18,787 bases of DNA, taken from the NCBI GenBank assembly GCA_022425465.1, contig JAKMFK010000005.1, positions 1 through 18,787 on the forward strand. The letters run 5' to 3'. Positions 7,577 to 14,335 of this stretch are shown here, piece after piece. Made by a program: the position numbers and the translations under genes. The number at the start of each line of letters is the position of its first letter. Position 1 is the stretch's first letter. Source of the DNA: Bacteroidia bacterium. GTDB lineage: Bacteria; Bacteroidota; Bacteroidia; NS11-12g; UBA9320. Under the pieces are notes generated by a model. The model did not search any database, had not been told where the DNA came from, and worked only from the letters and a program-made list of their open reading frames with translations.

Positions 7577-8464
7577 TTACACGGTTATATTATTGAATTT
7601 TCCAAACCAACCCGTCATACCTCCTGTGTGTATCGCTAGGATATTTTGTCCCCGCTCAATACGTCCTTTCTCTAATAGTTTCTTTATTGCAAACATCATT
7701 TTACCGTTATAAATAGGATCTAATACAACTCCAGTTTGTTTCATAAAATCTTGAATAAAGGCGATTAACTTGCCATTCGTTTTAGCATATCCACCAAGAT
7801 GAAATTGATCATACACATTAACACCCAAAATACCGTATTGATCTATTATTTCATTGGCAATATAACCTTCACCCTTTAAAACCTGTATACCGTTAAGCAA
7901 AGTTTTGATGCTTTTTGAATCCAAATAATTAGCCATTCCTGCAAGCGTTGTACCTGTGCCACATGGAACAAAAATTTGATCGATATTAGATAAATTGTCC
8001 TCTTTTAATATTTCACTACAACCTACTGTTCCGTCTATACAAGCACCCCCTTCTGGTATAAATAATGAACGTTCAAAAACACCTACTTTTCTTTTAATGT
8101 TCGAATATTTGTACCGTGAAATGAACTCTAAATTCATACCATACATTTTACACATTTTTAATACTGGATTGAGTTCTTTAGGTGGTTCACCACGAACAAT
8201 GGCTTTGCATTTTATTTTAAGAATTGAACATACTGCAGCTACTGCTAACAAATGATTTGAATATGCTCCACCAAAGGTGGTTATACTCTCATAATTTGAA
8301 CTATCCTGATTTGCTAAAATACCGGAGAGTTTTCTCCATTTGTTTCCTGAAATAATAGGGTGAATCAAATCATCTCTCTTAAGAAAAATTTTTACGCCAT
8401 GTTCTCTAGTCCAATTGGTAGAAATTTCTGAAACTGGGCTTGGTATGTTTAAGTGTTCTTTCAA
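7577..8464 (-). CDS. PLP-dependent ACC deaminase/D-cysteine desulfhydrase-like enzyme
   Basis: A fold-type II pyridoxal-phosphate enzyme of 295 residues, close to family length. Family members open 1-aminocyclopropane-1-carboxylate or desulfhydrate D-cysteine; which one applies here cannot be decided. The PLP lysine is K42 in SGNKWRKL, preceded by LKRDDLIHP. FGGAYSNHLLAVA (about 64-76) is the cofactor and substrate loop, VPCGTGTTLAGM holds the phosphate of PLP, and IHTGGMTGWFG near the C-terminus is typical. The reading frame starts at a TTG (8462-8464): an in-frame TAA lies only four codons upstream and no ATG occurs before the conserved core, so the non-ATG start is well supported. This TTG overlaps the TGA of recX (TTGA), implying translational coupling. 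In Bacteroidota many such genes are general D-amino-acid detoxifiers, so D-cysteine desulfhydrase is perhaps likelier than ACC deaminase (inference). Confidence 0.88.
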   Translation of the reverse strand: MKEHLNIPSPVSEISTNWTREHGVKIFLKRDDLIHPIISGNKWRKLSGILANQDSSNYESITTFGGAYSNHLLAVAAVCSILKIKCKAIVRGEPPKELNPVLKMCKMYGMNLEFISRYKYSNIKRKVGVFERSLFIPEGGACIDGTVGCSEILKEDNLSNIDQIFVPCGTGTTLAGMANYLDSKSIKTLLNGIQVLKGEGYIANEIIDQYGILGVNVYDQFHLGGYAKTNGKLIAFIQDFMKQTGVVLDPIYNGKMMFAIKKLLEKGRIERGQNILAIHTGGMTGWFGKFNNITV

Positions 8465-8937
8465 TTTGTTGTTGATTTAACAATGCTCCACGCCAATTCG
8501 GATTCAAACCCTTTGCTCATAGCAAACTGTACAGCTTTATAATTTTTTTGATACACCTTCTTTTCAGTTTGTTTTGCTATTTTCTTGATTAAGATTTCTT
8601 TAAGTACCGTATGGTATTTTTCATCATTTATTTCTGCCAATCCTTTATTTATACAATACTTTGATATCTTTCTTTTTTTTAATTCTTTTGTTATTTTAAT
8701 CCTACCCCATTTTTTATAATTAAACTTACCGCGAACAAAAGCTTTTGCAAATCGCTCTTCGTTTATAAAATCTTCCTGGATTAACTCGTAAATTATTTCT
8801 TCGACGTCATTGGGCAGTAAACCGTATGAAAACAATTTATCTCTTACTTCTTGATGACAACGCTCTTGATAAGCACAAAATTTAGCAATTTTTACCTTTG
8901 CTTCCTTTGGTGTATATTGCTGATTGAGTGTTGCCAT
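8461..8937 (-). CDS. recX: Recombination regulator RecX
   Basis: RecX binds RecA filaments and limits their extension or activity during homologous recombination. The 158-residue protein is all-helical, with three tandem RecX repeats: YQERCHQEVRDKLFSYGL (about 23-40), then LIQEDFINEERFAKAFVRGKF with KKWGRIKITKELKKRKIS (about 52-93), then the C-terminal repeat ending in KGFESELAWSIVKS. The KKWGRIKI motif is characteristic of Bacteroidota RecX. The ATG at 8935-8937 gives MATLNQQYTPKEAKVKIAKF. recA is not in the window. It is the first gene of a two-gene minus-strand unit with the PLP enzyme, overlapping it by 4 bp, and is divergent from murF-alr. TAATTTAG upstream on its strand is one mismatch from the -7 consensus. 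Confidence 0.9.
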   Translation of the reverse strand: MATLNQQYTPKEAKVKIAKFCAYQERCHQEVRDKLFSYGLLPNDVEEIIYELIQEDFINEERFAKAFVRGKFNYKKWGRIKITKELKKRKISKYCINKGLAEINDEKYHTVLKEILIKKIAKQTEKKVYQKNYKAVQFAMSKGFESELAWSIVKSTTN

Positions 8938-8987
8938 ATAACGAAGCTGCTAAATTAGCTACAATAACACTTACTTTCGCAGATAGC

Positions 8988-11393
8988 TTGTATTCTTTAA
9001 ACAAAATAGCAAAAATAGTAGATGGAAAGGTCTATGGAGATGGGTCTATAGAGATTCAACACCTGTATACTGACACGAGAAAAATTCAAGAAAAAGAAAA
9101 CGCCTTGTTTTTTGCTTTGGTTACTAGCAAAGATGATGGTCATAAACACATACCTCAAGCTGAAAAGTTAGGTTTATCTGCATTTGTTGTATCTCAAAAA
9201 CCCAAAACAAAATGCTCATACATTCTAGTTAAAGACAGCTTGCGTGCTTTACAAGCATTAACCAAAAAACACAGGGATCACTTCAAAATACCAATAATTG
9301 GAATAACAGGTAGCAATGGTAAAACAATTGTTAAAGAATGGTTGTCGCATTTACTTGACGAGCCTCATGCTGTTTGTAAAAACCCCAAAAGTTTCAACTC
9401 ACAGATTGGAGTCCCTTTGTCTGTTTGGCAACTAAACAAAACACACACTATTGGTGTATTTGAAGCTGGCATTTCAAAATACAACGAAATGTGTTATTTA
9501 GCTGACATATTGCAGCCTAACATTGGCGTATTCACCTATCTGGGGGATGCACATGGAAACAATTTTAAATCTCGTCGTGACAAACTGCTAGAAAAAATTA
9601 ACCTTTTTAAAAATTGTAAAATTGTAATTTGTTCTAACACTCAAAAAGAGGTTGTTGATGAGATTCACAATGCAAATTTAAAAACATTTTCATGGGGATT
9701 TAATCTGTCATCTAACGTCTTAATAAAAAAAACCGTAGAAGGAAATTATAAAATTAAATATCATGACGAAGCAGTCCTAATTTCAATACCTTTTTCGGAC
9801 AAAGCATCTCTTCATAATGCCTTTACCTCAATCGCTACAGCTTTATATTTAGGTGAAACTCTGAAAACTATTTCGAAAAAAATTAATACCCTTCCAAATG
9901 TTGACATGAGACTTCAACAAGTTAATGGTGTTCATAATACTCAACTGGTTTTAGACTATTATAATGTTGACTATCAATCAATTGTCATGGCTGTTGATTT
10001 TTTAAATCAACAAAAAATTAAAAGGCAAGAATGCTCAATTATTCTCTCTGATGTATTAGAAATTAACTATAAAGGCAAAAACCTCTACAAAAAGATTAAT
10101 ACTTTACTCACCAACAACAAAATAATTGAAATCATTGGGGTTGGCGAACACCTAGAAAAAAACAAAAAGTACTTTACTGTTAAATCCTGTTTTTATAAAA
10201 GTACGGAAGATTTTTTGGAAAGCCACCCCATGCATCGATTTAAAAACCAAATGGTATTAATAAAGGGTGCCAGAAAATTTGAATTTGAGAAAATTGCTGA
10301 ACGTCTAAAATTAAAAACTCACCAAACGGCATTACACGTTAATTTATCTAGACTACAACATAACGTAAACCTAATTAAAAATAAAATTGGCAACAAAACT
10401 AAACTCATGGCAATGGTAAAAGCTCTTGCTTATGGTAGTGGTGGTTACCAAATTGCTAAACTTTTAGAATACAACAACATAGATTTTTTGGGAGTTGCCT
10501 ATACCGATGAAGCCACACGACTCAAAAAAAAGGGAATTACAACACCCATTGTGGTTTTAAATCCAGATTTAACTGATTTATCTCCATACATTGAATCAAA
10601 TATTCAACCGGTCATTTATAATTTTTCAAGCTTAGAAAAAGTCCAAAACCACAACATAAGTGTTCACCTAGAGTTTGACACTGGCATGCATCGTTTAGGG
10701 TTTGAAAAAAAAGATCTAGATCAGCTTGTTGCGAAAATTAATAACAAATCCAATTTAAAAATTATTTCCATTTTTAGCCATTTGGCTGGAGCAGAAAACC
10801 ATTCTCTTGACAACCTCACAACAAAGCAAATAAGTGATTTTAACGACATCTGCAAAAATTTTGAAGAAAAGTCCAAATTAAAACCCATAAAACATTTGTC
10901 TAACACTGCGGGTATAGAACGTTTTCCTGAAGCAAAAATAAATATGGTTCGTTTAGGAATTGGTCTTTACGGTATTTCACCGTCCCAAACTAAAACAAAA
11001 CTGTTACCCGTGAGTAGCTTTAAATCGTACATATCCCAAATCAGACACATTCCGGCTGATGAAGGAGTAGGGTATGGACATTTGGAAAAAGCAGACCACC
11101 CCAGAAAAATAGCAGTTATAGCTGTTGGCTATGCTGATGGATATTCGAGGGCGTTTAGCTGTGGTATTGGTTCAGTGCTCATCAATGGTCAACCAGCAAA
11201 GGTTGTAGGTAATGTTTGTATGGACATGACCATGTGTGACGTGACATCCATTTCTTGTAGCGAAAAAGATGAGGTAATTATTTTTGGAGACAATCCAACG
11301 GTAGAAGACCTGTCAAGACAAATAAACACAATTCCTTATGAAATTTTAACCAACATTAGTGATCGAGTTAATCGAGTATTTTTCCAAGAATGA
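8988..11393 (+). CDS. murF-alr: Bifunctional MurF ligase / alanine racemase
   Basis: A two-enzyme fusion for peptidoglycan synthesis. The N-terminal half (about 1-435 from the chosen start) is MurF, which uses ATP to add D-Ala-D-Ala to the UDP-MurNAc-tripeptide: P-loop IIGITGSNGKT, NSQIGVPLSVW, EAGISKYNEM and the DYYNVD stretch. The C-terminal half (about 445-801) is a PLP alanine racemase supplying D-alanine: PLP lysine in MAMVKALAYGSG, catalytic tyrosine in EGVGYGHLE, then AVGYADGYSR and GNVCMDMTMCDV. The fusion is common in Bacteroidota. The start is a judgement. The frame is open from a GTG at 8928, which would add 20 residues and overlap recX; the TTG at 8988 gives (M)YSLNKIAKIVDGKVYG, the usual MurF N-terminus. 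A near-consensus -7 element (TACTTTCG, 8972-8979) sits just before it. The stop overlaps the meaB start (ATGA). All catalytic motifs are intact. Confidence 0.93.
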   Translation: MYSLNKIAKIVDGKVYGDGSIEIQHLYTDTRKIQEKENALFFALVTSKDDGHKHIPQAEKLGLSAFVVSQKPKTKCSYILVKDSLRALQALTKKHRDHFKIPIIGITGSNGKTIVKEWLSHLLDEPHAVCKNPKSFNSQIGVPLSVWQLNKTHTIGVFEAGISKYNEMCYLADILQPNIGVFTYLGDAHGNNFKSRRDKLLEKINLFKNCKIVICSNTQKEVVDEIHNANLKTFSWGFNLSSNVLIKKTVEGNYKIKYHDEAVLISIPFSDKASLHNAFTSIATALYLGETLKTISKKINTLPNVDMRLQQVNGVHNTQLVLDYYNVDYQSIVMAVDFLNQQKIKRQECSIILSDVLEINYKGKNLYKKINTLLTNNKIIEIIGVGEHLEKNKKYFTVKSCFYKSTEDFLESHPMHRFKNQMVLIKGARKFEFEKIAERLKLKTHQTALHVNLSRLQHNVNLIKNKIGNKTKLMAMVKALAYGSGGYQIAKLLEYNNIDFLGVAYTDEATRLKKKGITTPIVVLNPDLTDLSPYIESNIQPVIYNFSSLEKVQNHNISVHLEFDTGMHRLGFEKKDLDQLVAKINNKSNLKIISIFSHLAGAENHSLDNLTTKQISDFNDICKNFEEKSKLKPIKHLSNTAGIERFPEAKINMVRLGIGLYGISPSQTKTKLLPVSSFKSYISQIRHIPADEGVGYGHLEKADHPRKIAVIAVGYADGYSRAFSCGIGSVLINGQPAKVVGNVCMDMTMCDVTSISCSEKDEVIIFGDNPTVEDLSRQINTIPYEILTNISDRVNRVFFQE

Positions 11394-12325
11394 CAAAAGA
11401 AGAGTTAATAAAAGGAATTAAAACGGGAGACCCAAGATCCCTTAGTAAGGCCATTACCCTTGCCGAAAGTTCGTTGGACTCAAAACAAGAAGTTGCACTC
11501 CAAATCATCGAACATTTTGGGCCACAAAAAGACACATTAAGAATAGGTGTAACGGGTGCACCCGGAGTAGGTAAAAGTACCTTTATTGAAGCTGTAGGTG
11601 TAGAGATTCTAAAAGACCCTACGAAAAAAATAGCCGTATTAAGCATTGACCCAAGTAGTGAAGTCTCTCAAGGTAGTATTCTTGGTGATAAAACAAGGAT
11701 GAACAAACTAAGCTCAATGGATGCGGCCTACATCCGACCCAGTGCCTCTGGAAATAATCTAGGTGGTGTTTCAAAAAACACTCGGTTAGCAATATTGCTA
11801 TGTGAGGCTGCTGGGTACAATACTATATTTATAGAAAGTGTTGGGGTTGGTCAAAATGAAACTGAAATAGCAAAATTGTCAGATTTGTTTGTTTTACTCA
11901 TTAGTCCTGGGGGGGGTGACGAACTTCAAGGAATAAAAAGAGGCATTATGGAAGTTGCTGATATTATTGTGGTAAACAAGGCTGATGGCAACAATAAATC
12001 TCAAGCACAAGTCACTGCCAAAGAATACAGCATGGCACTTAATTTGAAACCAAAAAACGAGAACAATTGGACACCAAAAGTTGTCGTTGTTTCAGCTCAC
12101 AAAAGGCAAGGAATCCAACCACTTATAGAGAAATGTCTAGATTATAACAAGCACATTAAAAATCACTGGAAACAAAACAATAGAAAAGAACAAATGAAAT
12201 ATTGGACTAAAAAAAATATTGAGTATTTGTTGTTGTCTAAAATTGACCAATATAGTGATACAATTGAGTCGAGTATTGAAAACGGTGTGCTTCCTGAAAG
12301 ATTAGCTAAAAATATTTTAGAATGA
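11390..12325 (+). CDS. meaB: Methylmalonyl-CoA mutase-associated GTPase MeaB
   Basis: G3E-family P-loop GTPase that gates cofactor loading and protects methylmalonyl-CoA mutase from inactivation. The 311-residue protein has the P-loop GAPGVGKS (56-63), LSIDPSSEVSQGSILGDKTRM (about 84-104), PSASGNNLGGVSKNTR, the switch-like IESVGVGQNETE (about 148-158), SPGGGDELQGIKRGIMEVAD and the guanine-specificity motif NKAD (196-199), followed by the MeaB C-terminal dimerisation arm. ArgK/LAO-transport ATPase is an older name for the same family. The ATG overlaps the murF-alr stop in ATGA, so translation is probably coupled to a cell-wall gene rather than to the mutase gene, which is about 5 kb away on the other strand. 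A run of eight G at 11909-11916 encodes the conserved PGGGD loop and could be slippage-prone. Confidence 0.93.
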   Translation: MTKEELIKGIKTGDPRSLSKAITLAESSLDSKQEVALQIIEHFGPQKDTLRIGVTGAPGVGKSTFIEAVGVEILKDPTKKIAVLSIDPSSEVSQGSILGDKTRMNKLSSMDAAYIRPSASGNNLGGVSKNTRLAILLCEAAGYNTIFIESVGVGQNETEIAKLSDLFVLLISPGGGDELQGIKRGIMEVADIIVVNKADGNNKSQAQVTAKEYSMALNLKPKNENNWTPKVVVVSAHKRQGIQPLIEKCLDYNKHIKNHWKQNNRKEQMKYWTKKNIEYLLLSKIDQYSDTIESSIENGVLPERLAKNILE

Positions 12326-12376
12326 TTCGCAATTAATAAGAGATTCTATTTAGTGAAATTATTCATGATCTAGTTC

Positions 12377-12384
12377 TAAATTTG
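12377..12384 (+). promoter_or_regulatory. Probable -7 promoter element for ald
   Basis: TAAATTTG followed by C, an exact TAnnTTTG match, in the 83-bp gap between meaB and ald. Predicted transcription start is near 12389, giving a leader of about 20 nt before the ATG at 12409. No clear -33 TTTG is present at 17-19 bp. It suggests ald and the hydrolase behind it can be transcribed separately from murF-alr-meaB. Confidence 0.55.
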
Positions 12385-12408
12385 CACACATAAAAATAAA
12401 ACAATATC

Positions 12409-13524
12409 ATGATTATTGGTGTACCTACAGAAATTAAAAATAATGAAAACCGAATAGCCCTTACCCCTGGTGGAGCACTAGAGCTTACCAAAAGAGGTCA
12501 TGAAGTTTATGTTCAAAAAGATGGCGGTATAGGAAGTGGTTTCAGCGATCAAATGTACACGGATTGTGGTGCTAAAATTCTAGATACCATTGAGGACATT
12601 TATCAGATTGCCGAAATGATCATGAAGGTAAAAGAGCCAATAGAGCAAGAATACTCTCTCATTAAAAAAAATCAACTGGTGTTTACTTATTTTCATTTTG
12701 CTAGCTATGAACCACTAACCCATGCTATGATTGATAGTGGTGCTGTTTGTCTTGCATACGAAACTGTCGAAGCTCCTGACAGAAGCTTACCTCTATTGGT
12801 TCCTATGAGTGAGGTTGCTGGTCGAATGGCCATTCAAGAAGGAGCCAAATATCTTGAAAAACCAGTCAAAGGAAAGGGAGTTTTATTGGGTGGTGTTCCG
12901 GGAGTTTCCCCCGGTAAAGTGCTTGTAATTGGTGGGGGTATTGTGGGTACCCAAGCGGCTAAAATGGCCGCTGGTCTAGGAGCACAAGTTACTATTTTAG
13001 ATGTTAGCTTAGCTAGGTTGAGATATCTTAATGATATTATGCCCGCAAACGTTGTTACCCGATTTTCAAATGAAATAAATATTCGTGAGTTGATACCACA
13101 AATGGACCTAATAGTTGGAGCAGTATTAATACCAGGAGCAAAAGCACCAAACCTTATAACCAGAGACATGTTGAAAAACATGCAGCCGGGTACCGTTTTA
13201 GTGGATGTAGCTGTAGATCAAGGTGGGTGTATCGAAACTTGCAAACCCACAACGCATGAAGAACCCACTTTCATCATTGATGACATTGTTCACTACTGTG
13301 TAGCTAACATGCCTGGGGCTGTTCCATATACATCAACTGTAGCTCTTACCAACGCAACTCTTCCATATGCAATACAACTAGCTGAAAAAGGATGGAAGCA
13401 AGCTTGTAATGAGAGTCGCGAATTAAAACTTGGGCTAAATGTTATTCATGGTAAGGTTTGTTACAAGGCTGTCTCGGAAGCATTCAACCTCGAATACACC
13501 CCAGTCGATGATTTTTTAAATTAA
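12409..13524 (+). CDS. ald: Alanine dehydrogenase
   Basis: NAD-dependent enzyme interconverting L-alanine with pyruvate plus ammonium. At 371 residues it has the standard length, and the key residues fall at the canonical numbers: R15 (NENRIALTP), K75 (MKVKEP), H96 (TYFHFA) and D270 (VDVAVDQGGCIET). The Rossmann nucleotide-binding loop GGGIVG is at 175-180, with D198 (TILDVS) ending the second strand, as expected for NAD. The ATG gives MIIGVPTEIKNNENRIALTP, matching the family start. A promoter element precedes it. Its TAA shares one base with the ATG of the downstream alpha/beta hydrolase (TAATG). With alr just upstream and pdhC elsewhere in the window, it connects alanine and pyruvate pools, although the two genes lie in separate transcription units if the ald promoter is real. 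Confidence 0.97.
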   Translation: MIIGVPTEIKNNENRIALTPGGALELTKRGHEVYVQKDGGIGSGFSDQMYTDCGAKILDTIEDIYQIAEMIMKVKEPIEQEYSLIKKNQLVFTYFHFASYEPLTHAMIDSGAVCLAYETVEAPDRSLPLLVPMSEVAGRMAIQEGAKYLEKPVKGKGVLLGGVPGVSPGKVLVIGGGIVGTQAAKMAAGLGAQVTILDVSLARLRYLNDIMPANVVTRFSNEINIRELIPQMDLIVGAVLIPGAKAPNLITRDMLKNMQPGTVLVDVAVDQGGCIETCKPTTHEEPTFIIDDIVHYCVANMPGAVPYTSTVALTNATLPYAIQLAEKGWKQACNESRELKLGLNVIHGKVCYKAVSEAFNLEYTPVDDFLN

Positions 13525-14297
13525 TGGCAGTCAATCTAAATCATAGAATTTATTCTAATGTAATTTCATTACAACATATTTTCATCTACCATGGGCTGTT
13601 TGGCATGTCAGACAATTGGCATCAATTGGCTAATCAGCTGTCTGAACACTATAATGTTATTACTGTAGATCAACGCAATCACGGAAAAAGCCCACACACC
13701 CCTGAAATGTCTTACGAGGCTATGGCTGAAGATGTTTCGTTGTTGATGGACAATTTAAGTGTTAAAAAAGCATATCACGTTGGGCACTCAATGGGTGGAA
13801 AAATGATCATGAAATTCGTAGACCTATATCCTGAAAAAGTTGAAAAGTTAATTGTCGTTGATATTGCACCAAAGGCATATGTTCCTAGTCACACTAGTTA
13901 TTTCAACGCTTTTAAAACACTCGATTTTTCTTCATTCAAGACTAGAAAAGACGCCGACATTGCTTTGTCTGCATTAGAAAAAAACATGGGAATAAGGCAG
14001 TTTTTGTTAAAAAACTTAAATAAAGAAGAATTTGGCTATTCACTCAAAATTAATGTGTCTACCATAGAAAATTTCTATCCTGAAATGATTGGAGTTGTTA
14101 AATTTAATCATACCATTACAAGCCCCACACTTTTTGTCTATGGTAGTCTTTCCGATTATATTAAAGAAAGTGATTTCAACCACATTAAAACTATTTTCAG
14201 CAATGTGCAGTTTAAAAAAGTAGATGGTTCTGGGCATTGGATTCATGCTGAGAAACCGATTGAAACACTAAAAATTATCACAGACTTTTTTCACTAA
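13524..14297 (+). CDS. Alpha/beta hydrolase, YbfF-type esterase
   Basis: A 257-residue cytoplasmic alpha/beta-fold hydrolase with no signal peptide. The motifs closely follow the YbfF esterase group: HGLFGMSDNW (oxyanion region, about 23-32), DQRNHGKSPH (49-58), nucleophile S89 in GHSMGGK, VVDIAPKAY (111-119), probable acid D211 in YGSLSDYI, and catalytic H238 in SGHWIHAEKP. YbfF enzymes hydrolyse short acyl esters and acyl-CoA in vitro; the physiological substrate is not known. The ATG overlaps the last base of the ald stop, so it is probably translated with ald. It could be a housekeeping thioesterase, but nothing in the sequence fixes the substrate. Confidence 0.88.
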   Translation: MAVNLNHRIYSNVISLQHIFIYHGLFGMSDNWHQLANQLSEHYNVITVDQRNHGKSPHTPEMSYEAMAEDVSLLMDNLSVKKAYHVGHSMGGKMIMKFVDLYPEKVEKLIVVDIAPKAYVPSHTSYFNAFKTLDFSSFKTRKDADIALSALEKNMGIRQFLLKNLNKEEFGYSLKINVSTIENFYPEMIGVVKFNHTITSPTLFVYGSLSDYIKESDFNHIKTIFSNVQFKKVDGSGHWIHAEKPIETLKIITDFFH

Positions 14298-14335
14298 AAA
14301 TACTAGAATTGATGTAATATTGCTAGGATTATAAA

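Noticed and set aside
8928..8987. GTG at 8928 as the start of murF-alr
   Set aside because: It would add 20 residues not typical of MurF, overlap divergent recX by 10 bp, and put the near-consensus -7 element inside the gene. Kept only as the alternative start.
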